DNA of 64,000 nucleotides, taken from NCBI RefSeq assembly GCF_040782645.1, contig NZ_CP160403.1, forward strand, positions 3,534,001 through 3,598,000, written 5' to 3'. Position 1 is the stretch's first letter; each line of letters begins with the position of its first letter. This document shows positions 40,486 to 52,971 of this stretch, piece after piece. Source of the stretch: Streptomyces sp. HUAS ZL42. Lineage in GTDB: Bacteria; Actinomycetota; Actinomycetes; Streptomycetales; Streptomycetaceae. Under the pieces are notes generated by a model, which searched no databases, was not told the DNA's origin, and saw only the letters and a list, made by a program, of their open reading frames with translations. Made by a program: the position numbers and the translations under genes.

Positions 40486-40501
40486 AATGGTGTAGACCAG
40501 T
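40486..40501. promoter_or_regulatory. DasR operator 1 upstream of dasA
   Basis: AATGGTGTAGACCAGT matches 14 of 16 positions of the DasR consensus and is 83 bp before the dasA start. It lies in the 400-bp dasA-dasR gap, 40404-40803, which has no other gene. Confidence 0.85.
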
Positions 40502-40509
40502 GCGGAGAG

Positions 40510-40525
40510 CTTGGCCCAGACCAAT
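40510..40525. promoter_or_regulatory. DasR operator 2 upstream of dasA (weaker)
   Basis: CTTGGCCCAGACCAAT matches 11 of 16 consensus positions and lies 24 bp from operator 1. Two dre sites before dasA are also reported for S. coelicolor. Confidence 0.7.
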
Positions 40526-40632
40526 ACGGCTGTCAAGAGTGCCCGAGTCGGCTCTCACCAGCCGTTATGGGACCTACATATGCAGGAACCTTTAAGTAAG
40601 AAGGCCTCGAAAACCGGGGGCCGACGCGGCAC

Positions 40633-40648
40633 ACTTCGGTAGACCACT
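40633..40648. promoter_or_regulatory. Half-conserved DasR operator upstream of dasR
   Basis: ACTTCGGTAGACCACT keeps a perfect right half (TAGACCACT) and the outer left bases but loses the left core. It may support cooperative binding with the site at 40656. Confidence 0.45.
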
Positions 40649-40655
40649 TCACCTT

Positions 40656-40671
40656 GGTGGACTAGACCAAC
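40656..40671. promoter_or_regulatory. DasR operator upstream of dasR
   Basis: GGTGGACTAGACCAAC matches 12 of 16 positions of the DasR consensus with an intact CTAGACCA core, 133 bp before dasR. It suggests autoregulation. Confidence 0.75.
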
Positions 40672-40746
40672 AGCGACGGTGAAGGTATACAGAGGGGATC
40701 ACGGAGCGTGCGGCCATCTCGCACACGAAGCCGTGCCACGATGTGA

Positions 40747-41822
<1,076 letters not shown>

Positions 41823-41919
41823 CCAGGAACAACCGCTCGGGGTACTGCACGCGGTGTAGCGCAACTGCCGCTCCTGCTCTACGTTCCTCCCGTCGCCGCA
41901 TGGACGGGAGGACATCCCA

Positions 41920-44029
<2,110 letters not shown>

Positions 44030-44058
<29 letters not shown>

Positions 44059-44230
44059 GAGCGTGCGCTGGTATGTGCGGGAGCTGACCGACGAGTCCGC
44101 GTACGACCGCTACGTCGCGCATGTCCGGAAGGATCACCCGGACGCCGCGGTGCCGTCCCGGCGCGATTTCGAGCGGATGCGGACGGACCGTCAGGAGGCC
44201 GACCCCCGGGAGGGTTTCCGCTGCTGCTGA
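44030..44230 (+). CDS. YbdD/YjiX-family small protein
   Basis: 66 residues, starting in another frame inside the cstA 3' end. Family residues are WYVRELTDESAYDRYVAHVR, then HPDAAVPSRRDFERMR, and the C-terminus ends GFRCC. Such proteins are always coded next to CstA/BtsT transporters and are needed for or modify pyruvate uptake in E. coli. GGAGGAGCG precedes the start. The 29-base overlap implies coupling. Confidence 0.9.
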
Positions 44231-44343
44231 GTCTTCACAGAATCGACATACCGATATGCGGACCAGGTCTTCCGCGTACGTGATCCCCTCGCCTAGATTG
44301 CCTGCGCGTTACACGGGTGATCGGTGAGGGGACGGAGCCTGGA

Positions 44344-44607
44344 ATGTCGAATGTGCCTGAAGTGAGACCACCAGTGGTGACACCGGTTCGCGTGATCATC
44401 GCTCTCTGCCTCGTGGCGCCCTTCGTGGCGATGCTGTGGGTCGGCTCCTACGCCAAGACGGACCCCGCGTTCATCGGGATCCCGTTCTTCTACTGGTACC
44501 AGATGCTGTGGGTGCTGATCTCCACGGCGTTGACGATGGTCGCGTACCGGCTGTGGCAGCGTGACCAGCGCGCCCGCGCGGCCCGGAAGGGCGGTGTGGC
44601 GCAGTGA
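44344..44607 (+). CDS. DUF3311 small membrane protein
   Basis: 87 residues from ATG 44344; an upstream ATG would add nine residues. Two membrane helices (VIIALCLVAPFVAMLWVGSY and PFFYWYQMLWVLISTALTMV) and a basic tail fit DUF3311. In actinobacteria this protein precedes a sodium:solute symporter, as here with a GTGA overlap, and is likely its small subunit. A possible -10 box TAGATT lies at 44294-44299. Confidence 0.88.
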   Translation: MSNVPEVRPPVVTPVRVIIALCLVAPFVAMLWVGSYAKTDPAFIGIPFFYWYQMLWVLISTALTMVAYRLWQRDQRARAARKGGVAQ

Positions 44608-46232
44608 AGGACGGCGTGAACGGCGTGGCACTCGCCGTCTTCATCTTCTTCTTCCTGGCCGTCACGGTCATGGGCTTCCTGGCCGCGCGGTGGCGCAAGG
44701 CCGAGAACGAGCACAGCCTCGACGAATGGGGCCTGGGCGGCCGGTCGTTCGGCACCTGGATCACCTGGTTCCTGCTCGGCGGCGACCTCTACACGGCGTA
44801 CACCTTCGTCGCCGTACCGGCGGCGATCTACGCGGCGGGCGCGGCCGGCTTCTTCGCGGTCCCGTACACGATCCTCGTGTACCCGCTGATCTTCACCTTC
44901 CTGCCGCGTCTGTGGTCGGTCTCGCACAAGCACGGGTACGTGACCACCTCGGACTTCGTGCGCGGCCGCTTCGGCTCGAAGGGCCTGTCGCTGGCGGTGG
45001 CCCTCACCGGCATCCTGGCGACGATGCCGTACATCGCACTCCAACTGGTCGGCATCCAGGCGGTGCTGGACGTGATGGGCGTGGGCGGCGGCGAGAGCAC
45101 GAACTGGTTCGTGAAGGACCTGCCGCTGCTGATCGCCTTCGGTGTGCTGGCCGCGTACACGTACTCGTCGGGGCTGCGCGCACCCGCGCTGATCGCGTTC
45201 GTCAAGGACACCCTGATCTACATCGTCATCGCCGTCGCGATCATCTACATCCCGATCAAGCTCGGCGGGTTCGACGACGTCTTCGCCAAGGCGGGCGAGG
45301 CGTTCGGCCAGACCAACCCGGCGACCGGGAAGCCCCGCGGGGCACTGGCCCCGGCCGAGGCGACCCAGTGGACGTACGCCACGCTGGCGCTGGGCTCGGC
45401 GCTCGCGCTGTTCATGTACCCGCACTCGATCACCGCGACGCTGTCCTCGCGCAGCCGTGACGTGATCCGCCGCAACACCACCATCCTGCCGCTGTACTCG
45501 CTGATGCTGGGCCTGCTCGCCCTCCTGGGCTTCATGGCGATCGCGGCCGGAGTCAAGGTCACCAACGGGCAGCTGGCGATCCCGCAGCTGTTCGAGACGA
45601 TGTTCCCCGACTGGTTCGCGGGTGTGGCCTTCGCGGCGATCGGCATCGGCGCACTGGTCCCGGCGGCCATCATGTCCATCGCCGCCGCGAACCTCTTCAC
45701 GCGCAACATCTACAAGGACTTCATCAAGCCCGACGCGACGCCGGCACAGGAGACCAAGGTCTCCAAGCTGGTCTCGCTCCTGGTGAAGGTCGGCGCGCTG
45801 GTCTTCGTCCTGACGATGGACAAGACGGTCGCGATCAACTTCCAGCTGCTCGGCGGCATCTGGATCCTGCAGACCTTCCCGGCCCTGGTCGGCGGCCTGT
45901 TCACGCGCTGGTTCCACCGCTGGGCACTGCTGGCCGGCTGGGCGGTCGGCATGATCTACGGCACGTCCGCCGCGTACGGCGTCGCCTCCCCCACGCAGAA
46001 GCACTTCGGCGGCTCGGCGAAGGAGATCCCCGGCATCGGCGAGATCGGCTACATCGGCCTGACGGCGTTCGTGCTGAACGTGGTGGTGACGGTGGTGCTG
46101 ACGTTCGCCCTGAAGGCGGCGAAGGCCCCCGAGGGCATCGACGAGACGAGCCTGGAGGACTACACGGCGGATGCCGGGGACCCCGGCGTCCAGACGGAGT
46201 TGCCGCCGGCGACGGCGGGGGCGAGCCACTAG
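44604..46232 (+). CDS. Sodium:solute symporter, monocarboxylate permease (MctP-like)
   Basis: 542 residues from GTG 44604, overlapping the DUF3311 stop. About 13 membrane helices are present. SSS-family marks include DEWGLGGRSFGTWITWFLLGGDLYTAYTF near residue 33-60 and IAAANLFTRNIYKDFI near 355. The best-known relatives take up lactate, pyruvate or alanine, so a monocarboxylate substrate is likely but not proven. With cstA upstream it forms a small-carboxylate uptake region next to the das genes. Confidence 0.92.
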   Translation: MKDGVNGVALAVFIFFFLAVTVMGFLAARWRKAENEHSLDEWGLGGRSFGTWITWFLLGGDLYTAYTFVAVPAAIYAAGAAGFFAVPYTILVYPLIFTFLPRLWSVSHKHGYVTTSDFVRGRFGSKGLSLAVALTGILATMPYIALQLVGIQAVLDVMGVGGGESTNWFVKDLPLLIAFGVLAAYTYSSGLRAPALIAFVKDTLIYIVIAVAIIYIPIKLGGFDDVFAKAGEAFGQTNPATGKPRGALAPAEATQWTYATLALGSALALFMYPHSITATLSSRSRDVIRRNTTILPLYSLMLGLLALLGFMAIAAGVKVTNGQLAIPQLFETMFPDWFAGVAFAAIGIGALVPAAIMSIAAANLFTRNIYKDFIKPDATPAQETKVSKLVSLLVKVGALVFVLTMDKTVAINFQLLGGIWILQTFPALVGGLFTRWFHRWALLAGWAVGMIYGTSAAYGVASPTQKHFGGSAKEIPGIGEIGYIGLTAFVLNVVVTVVLTFALKAAKAPEGIDETSLEDYTADAGDPGVQTELPPATAGASH

Positions 46233-46244
46233 CGCAGGTGAGCA

Positions 46245-46320
46245 TGCCGACCTGGGGGCGCGGGGCTGTGTCGATATGCGGCTCCGCCGCGCGGGCGCGA
46301 CCAGCCACAGAAAACCCGCA
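46245..46320 (+). repeat. Dispersed repeat, GGGGCGCGGGG-type, copy 1
   Basis: The block GGGGGCGCGGGGCTGTGTCG, then ATATGCGGCTCC and GCGCGACCAGCCAC, is a known Streptomyces intergenic motif; a shorter relative lies at 58152-58195. It forms no open reading frame and sits between the symporter and acetyltransferase genes. Confidence 0.65.
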
Positions 46321-46375
46321 GCGAGCCGCCGAGAGCAAGAACCACGGCGGCCCGCTTTCGTGCAGACTCACCCGC

Positions 46376-46879
46376 ATGGACATAGAGATCCGGGCAGCGA
46401 AACCAACCGAATACGAACCCCTCGGCAACATCACCGCCCGGGCCTACCTCCACGACAACCTCCTCGCCTTCGGCGAGAGCGACTGGTACCTCGGCGAACT
46501 GAAGAACGTGGCCAAGCGAGCCACCGCCGCAGAGGTACTCGTGGCCACACTCGGCGGCCAGCCGGTCGGCACCGTCACCTACGTCCCGTCCGGCGGCCCC
46601 ATGGCCGACCTCGCCCGCACCGGAGAGGCCGAGATCCGTATGCTCGCCGTGGCCCACGAAGCCCGGGGAAGGGGCGCCGGAGAGGCTCTCGTACGCGCCT
46701 GTATCGACCGGGCGAGGGCCGCCGAGGGATGCACCGGCATCGTCCTGTCGACGCAGCCCGTCATGTACGCCGCCCACCGCATCTACGAACGCCTCGGCTT
46801 CGTCCGCGCCCCCGAGCGCGACTGGCAGCCGATCCCGGGCAGCGACTTCACTCTCGTCACCTACGAGTTGACGTTCTGA
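46376..46879 (+). CDS. GNAT-family N-acetyltransferase
   Basis: 167 residues from ATG 46376 (MDIEIRAAKPTEYEPLGNIT). The acetyl-CoA loop is EIRMLAVAHEARGRGAGEALVRACID near residues 84-110 and the fold ends with MYAAHRIYERLGFVRAPERDW. Substrate unknown. No ribosome site precedes the ATG, so it may be leaderless. It precedes the nrdAB leader on the same strand. Confidence 0.85.
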   Translation: MDIEIRAAKPTEYEPLGNITARAYLHDNLLAFGESDWYLGELKNVAKRATAAEVLVATLGGQPVGTVTYVPSGGPMADLARTGEAEIRMLAVAHEARGRGAGEALVRACIDRARAAEGCTGIVLSTQPVMYAAHRIYERLGFVRAPERDWQPIPGSDFTLVTYELTF

Positions 46880-46899
46880 CACGCTCCGAAGTCACCGCG

Positions 46900-46946
46900 A
46901 CACAACATATGGGGGCGTCACCGGAACCCGACACAAGATGTATGCT
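46900..46946 (+). promoter_or_regulatory. Tandem NrdR-type boxes and promoter of nrdAB
   Basis: ACACAACATATGGGGG (46900-46915) and ACACAAGATGTATGCT (46931-46946) resemble NrdR boxes and start exactly 31 bp apart, the spacing typical of tandem NrdR sites. TATGCT in box 2 could be the -10 element. NrdR, the ATP/dATP-sensing repressor of ribonucleotide reductase genes, is not encoded in this window. Confidence 0.7.
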
Positions 46947-47060
46947 CATGCTCGCTGTCGCCGCAGGGGAATCCGGTGCGAATCCGGAACTGTCCCGCAA
47001 CGGTGTACTCGCGTGCGTCCGCACGCCCGTCCAGTCCGAGGACCTGCCGACAGTGCGCCC
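46945..47060 (+). ncRNA. Cobalamin (B12) riboswitch in the nrdAB leader
   Basis: The conserved B12 box is clear: GGGGAATCCGGTGCGAATCC, then GGAACTGTCCCGCAACGGT (46966-47004), followed by GTCCGAGGACCTGCCGAC (47034-47051). In S. coelicolor such a switch represses class Ia nrdAB when B12 is available, because the B12-dependent class II enzyme then suffices. Downstream, CCCTCCGC (47148-47155) can pair with GCGAGGGAG at the ribosome site (47171-47179), a plausible expression platform. Confidence 0.93.
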
Positions 47061-47187
47061 GGCCGTCCGGTCCGGGTGCCTGACGTCCGGGCCTCGTGGA
47101 ATGGGCCGGTGGACGCGACGCCGTGTGCGCTCGTGAGCTGCCCCCTGCCCTCCGCAAGGCCCCGTGCCGAGCGAGGGAGAGCCCCAC

Positions 47188-49545
47188 GTGACCATCGCGC
47201 CAGCCGACCCGGCTGCAGCGACGCCCGCCGTGGCCGACGACGGTCCCGGAGCCGCGCTGCTGCGGACCCTGACCGAGCTGACCGCCGACCTCCCCGACGC
47301 CGACCCCGGCCGGGTCGCCGCCGCCGCGCTGCGTGGCCGGTCGGCGCATGCGGACGAGACGGAGTTGCGCGAGCTGGCCACGGAGGCGGCCGCCGGCCTC
47401 ATCTCCGAGGACCCCGCCTACTCGAGGCTGGCCGCCCGGCTGCTGACGATCAGCATCGCCGCCGAGGCCGCGTCGCAGGGCGTCACGTCGTTCACGGGGT
47501 CCGTCGCCGTCGGCCACCGCGAGGGGCTCGTCGCGGACCGTACGGCGGAGTTCGTCCGCGTCCACGCCGACCGCCTCGACGCACTCGTCGACCCGCAGGG
47601 CGACGACCGATTCGGCTACTTCGGGCTGCGCACGCTGCACAGCCGCTACCTCCTCCGGCACCCGATCACCCGTCGCGTGATCGAGACGCCGCAGCACTTC
47701 ATGCTCCGGGTCGCCGCCGGTCTCGCCGAGGACGACACCGCCGGCTCGTTCGACGAAGTCGCCGCGCTCTACGGGCTCATGAGCCGCCTCGACTACCTGC
47801 CCTCCTCCCCCACCCTCTTCAACTCCGGCACGCGTCACCCCCAGATGTCGTCCTGCTACCTCCTCGACTCCCCCAAGGACGAGCTGGACTCCATCTACGA
47901 CCGCTACCACCAGGTCGCCCGCCTGTCGAAGCACGCCGGCGGCATCGGCCTTTCGTACTCCCGCATCCGCTCCCGCGGGTCCCTCATCCGCGGGACCAAC
48001 GGCCACTCCAACGGCATCGTCCCGTTCCTGAAGACCCTCGACGCCTCGGTCGCCGCGGTGAACCAGGGCGGCCGGCGCAAGGGCGCGGCCGCGGTCTACC
48101 TGGAGACCTGGCACTCCGACCTCGAGGAGTTCCTGGAGCTGCGCGACAACACCGGTGAGGACGCCCGCCGTACGCACAACCTCAACCTCGCGCACTGGAT
48201 CCCGGACGAGTTCATGCGCCGGGTGAACGCCGACGGGCAGTGGTCGCTGTTCTCCCCCGCCGACGTGCCCGAGCTGGTCGACCTGTGGGGCGAGGAGTTC
48301 GACGCCGCGTACCGCAGGGCCGAGGCCGAAGGACTCGCGCGCAGGACCGTCCCGGCCCGCGACCTCTACGGCCGCATGATGCGCACCCTCGCGCAGACCG
48401 GCAACGGCTGGATGACCTTCAAGGACGCCGCCAACCGCACCGCCAACCAGACGGCCGAGCCGGGTCACGTCATCCACTCCTCCAACCTCTGCACGGAGAT
48501 CCTGGAGGTCACGGACGACGGGGAGACCGCGGTCTGCAACCTGGGGTCCGTCAACCTCGGCGCGTTCGTCACGAACGGCGATCTCGACTGGGAGCGCCTT
48601 GACGCCACCGTCCGCACGGCCGTCACCTTCCTCGACCGCGTCGTCGACATCAACTTCTACCCGACCGAGCAGGCGGGCCGCTCCAACGCCGAGTGGCGCC
48701 CGGTCGGCCTCGGTGCGATGGGCCTGCAGGACGTCTTCTTCAAGCTGCGCCTGCCCTTCGACTCGCCGGAGGCCAAGGCGCTCTCCACCCGGATCGCCGA
48801 GCGGATCATGCTGGCCGCGTACGAGGCGTCCGCCGACCTGGCCGAGCGCAGCGGCCCGCTGCCGGCCTGGGAGAAGACCCGTACCGCCCGGGGCGTTCTG
48901 CACCCCGACCATTACGACGTGGACCTCGCCTGGCCAAAACGCTGGGCGGCCCTGCGGGAACGTGTCGCCGCGGTCGGCATGCGCAACTCGCTGCTGCTCG
49001 CCATCGCGCCCACCGCCACCATCGCCTCGATCGCGGGCGTGTACGAGTGCATCGAGCCCCAGGTCTCCAACCTGTTCAAGCGCGAGACGCTGTCGGGTGA
49101 GTTCCTGCAGGTCAACTCGTACCTGGTGAAGGACCTGAAGGAACTGGGCGTCTGGGACGCCCGTACCCGGGAGGCCCTGCGCGACGCCAACGGCTCGGTG
49201 CAGGACTTCGCGTGGATCCCCGAGGACGTACGGCGGCTGTACCGCACGGCGTGGGAGATCCCGCAGCGCGCTCTGATCGACATGGCGGCGGCCCGTACCC
49301 CGTTCCTGGACCAGGCCCAGTCCCTGAACCTCTTCATGGAGACGCCGACCATCGGCAAGCTCTCCTCGATGTACGCGTACGCCTGGAAGTCAGGCCTGAA
49401 GACGACGTACTACCTGCGCTCGCGCCCGGCGACCCGCATCGCCCGCGCCGCACAGGCGCAAACGCCGATTCCCGTACAGACGACCCCTGAAGACGCGGTC
49501 GCCTGCTCCCTGGAAAACCCCGAGTCCTGCGAGGCCTGCCAGTAA
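47188..49545 (+). CDS. nrdA: Class Ia ribonucleotide reductase, catalytic alpha subunit
   Basis: 785 residues from GTG 47188, about 9 bases after GAGGGAG. It reduces ribonucleoside diphosphates. Family segments: SSCYLLDSPKDELDSIYDRY, GGIGLSYSRIRSRGS, NQGGRRKGAAAVYLETWHSD, SSNLCTEILEV with the active-site Cys, and PTATIASIAGVYECIEP. An ATP-cone-like helical region occupies the N-terminus (about 10-110). The C-terminus ends ESCEACQ, the mobile cysteine pair that is re-reduced by thioredoxin. The nrdB start overlaps by one base (TAATG). Confidence 0.96.
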   Translation: MTIAPADPAAATPAVADDGPGAALLRTLTELTADLPDADPGRVAAAALRGRSAHADETELRELATEAAAGLISEDPAYSRLAARLLTISIAAEAASQGVTSFTGSVAVGHREGLVADRTAEFVRVHADRLDALVDPQGDDRFGYFGLRTLHSRYLLRHPITRRVIETPQHFMLRVAAGLAEDDTAGSFDEVAALYGLMSRLDYLPSSPTLFNSGTRHPQMSSCYLLDSPKDELDSIYDRYHQVARLSKHAGGIGLSYSRIRSRGSLIRGTNGHSNGIVPFLKTLDASVAAVNQGGRRKGAAAVYLETWHSDLEEFLELRDNTGEDARRTHNLNLAHWIPDEFMRRVNADGQWSLFSPADVPELVDLWGEEFDAAYRRAEAEGLARRTVPARDLYGRMMRTLAQTGNGWMTFKDAANRTANQTAEPGHVIHSSNLCTEILEVTDDGETAVCNLGSVNLGAFVTNGDLDWERLDATVRTAVTFLDRVVDINFYPTEQAGRSNAEWRPVGLGAMGLQDVFFKLRLPFDSPEAKALSTRIAERIMLAAYEASADLAERSGPLPAWEKTRTARGVLHPDHYDVDLAWPKRWAALRERVAAVGMRNSLLLAIAPTATIASIAGVYECIEPQVSNLFKRETLSGEFLQVNSYLVKDLKELGVWDARTREALRDANGSVQDFAWIPEDVRRLYRTAWEIPQRALIDMAAARTPFLDQAQSLNLFMETPTIGKLSSMYAYAWKSGLKTTYYLRSRPATRIARAAQAQTPIPVQTTPEDAVACSLENPESCEACQ

Positions 49546-50558
49546 TGACCAGCGAAGCCAAGAACCTGCTCGACCCGGGCTTCGAGCTGACTCTCCGCCC
49601 CATGCGCTACCCGGACTTCTACGAGCGCTACCGGGACGCCATCAAGAACACCTGGACCGTGGAGGAGGTCGACCTCCACTCCGACGTGGCCGACCTCGCG
49701 AAGCTCACGCCCGCCGAGCAGCATCTGATCGGCCGTCTGGTGGCCTTCTTCGCGACGGGCGACTCGATCGTCGCGAACAACCTGGTGCTGACGCTGTACA
49801 AGCACATCAACTCCCCCGAAGCGCGCCTGTACTTGAGCAGGCAGCTCTTCGAGGAGGCCGTCCACGTCCAGTTCTACCTGACGCTGCTCGACACCTACCT
49901 GCCCGACCCGGAGGACCGCGCGGCCGCCTTCGCGGCGGTCGAGAACATCCCGTCCATCCGCGAGAAGGCCGAGTTCTGCTTCAAGTGGATGGACTCCGTC
50001 GAGAAACTCGACCGCCTGGAGTCGAAGGCCGACCGCCGCCGCTTCCTGCTCAACCTGATCTGCTTCGCCGCGTGCATCGAGGGCCTGTTCTTCTACGGTG
50101 CCTTCGCGTACGTCTACTGGTTCCGCAGCCGGGGTCTGCTGCACGGTCTGGCCACCGGCACCAACTGGGTGTTCCGTGACGAGACGATGCACATGAGCTT
50201 CGCCTTCGAGGTCGTGGACACCGTCCGCAAGGAGGAGCCGGACCTCTTCGACGACGAACTCCGGCAGCAGGTGACGGACATGCTGCGCGAAGCCGTCGAG
50301 GCCGAGCTGCAGTTCGCACGCGACCTGTGCGGTGACGGCCTCCCGGGCATGAACACCGACTCGATGCGCCAGTACCTGGAGTGCGTCGCCGACCAGCGCC
50401 TCACCCGCCTCGGCTTCGCCCCGGTCCACGGTTCCGAAAACCCCTTCTCCTTCATGGAGTTGCAGGGTGTGCAGGAGCTGACCAACTTCTTCGAGCGGCG
50501 GCCTTCCGCCTACCAGGTGGCGGTGGAGGGCACGGTCGACCTCGACGAGGACTTCTAG
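49545..50558 (+). CDS. nrdB: Class Ia ribonucleotide reductase, radical beta subunit
   Basis: 337 residues, starting in the nrdA stop codon (TAATG). Iron ligands are visible as Asp73, Glu104, His107, Glu179, Glu213 and His216, and the radical tyrosine is Tyr111 (four residues after His107, in EEAVHVQFY). The C-terminal tail DLDEDF docks on NrdA. It generates the tyrosyl radical that initiates catalysis in NrdA. The 3' end including stop is duplicated directly downstream (23-bp tandem). Confidence 0.96.
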   Translation: MTSEAKNLLDPGFELTLRPMRYPDFYERYRDAIKNTWTVEEVDLHSDVADLAKLTPAEQHLIGRLVAFFATGDSIVANNLVLTLYKHINSPEARLYLSRQLFEEAVHVQFYLTLLDTYLPDPEDRAAAFAAVENIPSIREKAEFCFKWMDSVEKLDRLESKADRRRFLLNLICFAACIEGLFFYGAFAYVYWFRSRGLLHGLATGTNWVFRDETMHMSFAFEVVDTVRKEEPDLFDDELRQQVTDMLREAVEAELQFARDLCGDGLPGMNTDSMRQYLECVADQRLTRLGFAPVHGSENPFSFMELQGVQELTNFFERRPSAYQVAVEGTVDLDEDF

Positions 50559-50589
50559 CCTCCGAAGACGAGGACTTCTGGCCTCCGGA
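50544..50589 (+). repeat. 23-bp tandem duplication of the nrdB 3' end
   Basis: GACGAGGACTTCTAGCCTCC (starting 50544) recurs at 50567 with TAG changed to TGG. The first copy holds the last codons and stop of nrdB; the second is untranslated. The period is 23 bp. Confidence 0.85.
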
Positions 50590-50595
50590 GGCTTG

Positions 50596-50626
50596 GGACG
50601 GCCCATGGAGCTTCCATGGGCCGTCC
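50596..50626 (+). terminator. Terminator of nrdAB
   Basis: Arms GGACGGCCCATGGA and TCCATGGGCCGTCC form a perfect 14-bp stem with a GCT loop, 38 bases past the nrdB stop codon. Confidence 0.85.
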
Positions 50627-50830
50627 ATGGACCTTCTATGGAGCGGCAAAGTTCTCCTGACCCTTCTTCTCCCGCCTCCTCGGCCCCGGTTACGTTCGGG
50701 CCGTCCTGCTCATGCCACGTTCCACGGCATCGCAGGGTGTCCAATGTCATGCTCATGACCGCGCACTCTGCCGTTCGCTACGCGCGTCACGGGCCTGCCT
50801 GAAACCCCACCGACGGAGGCAGTACCCCCC

Positions 50831-52873
50831 ATGCGTGAGAAGCCCCGACGGAGTCTGCGAAGACTCCTGACCACCGCGATACCCGTCCTCGCCCTCGGCC
50901 TCGCCGGGCTCGTCGCCGCACCGACGGCACAGGCCCAGACCACCCCTTCGCGGGTGACCCAGAACGCCAAGGCCCTCACCGCTCCGGAGCGGCAGGCCGT
51001 ACACGCGGCCGGCACGGCCGGCCAGCAGGTGCCCACCGAGCACCTGTGCGGTGAAGCGACCCCCGGTCACGCCGCCTGCTTCGCCCAGCGCCGCACCGAC
51101 ATCAAGCAGCGGCTCGCCTCCGCGACGGCGGCCGCCGCGCCCTCCGGCCTCAGCCCGGCCAACCTGCACAGCGTCTACAACCTGCCCTCGACCGGCGGCT
51201 CCGGTCTGACGGTCGCCGTGGTCGACGCGTACAACGACCCCAACGCCGAGTCGGACCTGGCCACTTACCGCTCGACGTACGGCCTGTCGGCCTGCACCAA
51301 GGCCAACGGCTGCTTCAAGCAGGTCAGCCAGACCGGCTCGACCACCTCGCTGCCGACGAACGACACCGGCTGGGCGGGCGAGGAAGCGCTCGACATCGAC
51401 ATGGTCAGCGCGGTCTGCCCCAACTGCAACATCATCCTGGTGGAGGCCGACTCCGCGAACGACACCGACCTCGGCATCGCGGAGAACGAGGCCGTCTCCC
51501 TGGGCGCGAAGTTCGTGTCCAACAGCTGGGGCGGCGACGAGTCGTCCTCCCAGACCAGCGAGGACACCTCGTACTTCAGGCACCCGGGCGTCGCCATCAC
51601 GGTGAGCGCGGGTGACAGCGGCTACGGCGCCGAGTACCCGGCGACCTCCCAGTACGTGACCGCCGTCGGCGGTACCGCGCTCTCCACGTCCTCCAACTCG
51701 CGCGGCTGGACCGAGTCCGTGTGGAAGACCAGCAGCACCGAGGGCACCGGCTCCGGCTGCTCCGCGTACGACCCCAGGCCGAGCTGGCAGACCGACACCG
51801 GGTGCGGCAAGCGCATGGAGGCCGACGTCTCCGCGGTCGCCGACCCGGCGACGGGCGTGGCCGTCTACGACACCTACGGCGGCTCCGGCTGGGCGGTCTA
51901 CGGCGGTACGAGTGCTTCGGCGCCGATCATCGCGGGTGTGTACGCCCTCGCGGGCACCCCGGGATCCAGCGACTACCCGGCGAAGTACCCCTACAGCCAC
52001 ACGGGCAACCTGTACGACGTCACCAGCGGCAGCAACGGCAGCTGCACCACCTCGTACTTCTGCACCGCGACCACCGGCTACGACGGCCCGACCGGCTGGG
52101 GCACCCCCAACGGCACCACCGCCTTCGCCTCCGGCAGCAGCTCCGGCAACACGGTGACCGTCACCAACCCGGGCAACCGGTCGACCACGACCGGCGGCTC
52201 GGTCAGCCTGCAGATCAAGGCGACGGACAGCGCGGGCGCGACCCTCACCTACACCGCCTCCGGCCTGCCCACCGGCCTGTCGATCAGCAGCTCGTCCGGG
52301 CTGATCTCCGGTACGGCGTCCACCGCCGGTACGTACCAGGTCACCGTGACCGCGAAGGACAGCACGGGCGCCTCCGGCTCGGCCTCGTTCACCTGGACGG
52401 TGGGTTCGAGCAGCGGCACCTGCACCTCGTCCCAGCTGCTCGGCAACCCGGGCTTCGAGTCGGGGAACGCCACCTGGAGCGCCTCCAGCGGCGTCATCAC
52501 CAACTCCAGCGGTGAGTCGGCGCACGGCGGCTCGTACTACGCCTGGCTGGACGGGTACGGCTCCTCGCACACCGACGCGCTGTCCCAGTCGGTGACCATC
52601 CCCTCGGGCTGCAGGGCGACCTTCACGTTCTACCTGCACATCGACACCGCGGAGACCTCCACCAGCAGCGCCTACGACAAGCTGACGGTCACCGCGGGAT
52701 CGACGACCCTGGCCACCTACTCCAACCTCGACAAGGCTTCCGGCTACACCCAGAAGTCCTTCGACCTGTCCTCGTTCGCCGGCTCCACGATCACCCTGAA
52801 GTTCAGCGGTGTCGAGGACTCCTCGCTCCAGACCAGCTTCGTCGTCGACGACACCGCCGTGACGACCGGCTGA
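50831..52873 (+). CDS. Secreted sedolisin-type (S53) serine-carboxyl protease
   Basis: 680 residues. A Sec signal peptide ([27 protein letters not shown]) is followed by a propeptide-like stretch with [16 protein letters not shown]. The protease domain (about 100-435) shows [13 protein letters not shown], the acidic pair in [10 protein letters not shown], the oxyanion Asp in [14 protein letters not shown] and the nucleophile in [17 protein letters not shown]. Next comes an Ig-like putative domain (about 440-535) and a C-terminal beta-sandwich (about 540-680, [19 protein letters not shown]). It digests proteins outside the cell at low pH. No counterpart sits between nrdB and the AraC gene in S. 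coelicolor as I recall. Confidence 0.9.
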   Translation: MREKPRRSLRRLLTTAIPVLALGLAGLVAAPTAQAQTTPSRVTQNAKALTAPERQAVHAAGTAGQQVPTEHLCGEATPGHAACFAQRRTDIKQRLASATAAAAPSGLSPANLHSVYNLPSTGGSGLTVAVVDAYNDPNAESDLATYRSTYGLSACTKANGCFKQVSQTGSTTSLPTNDTGWAGEEALDIDMVSAVCPNCNIILVEADSANDTDLGIAENEAVSLGAKFVSNSWGGDESSSQTSEDTSYFRHPGVAITVSAGDSGYGAEYPATSQYVTAVGGTALSTSSNSRGWTESVWKTSSTEGTGSGCSAYDPRPSWQTDTGCGKRMEADVSAVADPATGVAVYDTYGGSGWAVYGGTSASAPIIAGVYALAGTPGSSDYPAKYPYSHTGNLYDVTSGSNGSCTTSYFCTATTGYDGPTGWGTPNGTTAFASGSSSGNTVTVTNPGNRSTTTGGSVSLQIKATDSAGATLTYTASGLPTGLSISSSSGLISGTASTAGTYQVTVTAKDSTGASGSASFTWTVGSSSGTCTSSQLLGNPGFESGNATWSASSGVITNSSGESAHGGSYYAWLDGYGSSHTDALSQSVTIPSGCRATFTFYLHIDTAETSTSSAYDKLTVTAGSTTLATYSNLDKASGYTQKSFDLSSFAGSTITLKFSGVEDSSLQTSFVVDDTAVTTG

Positions 52874-52971
52874 TCACCGCTCCGCCCCGGGCCCCGGTCG
52901 CTTCTGCGGCCCGGGCTCCGGCGTGGATCCGAGTGGGCGGGTGACACGTCCAAACGGCAAGGAGGCCCCCC

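Noticed and set aside
40633..40648. A second full-strength DasR site before dasR
   Set aside because: Only the right half is conserved; it is listed as a half-site with low confidence.
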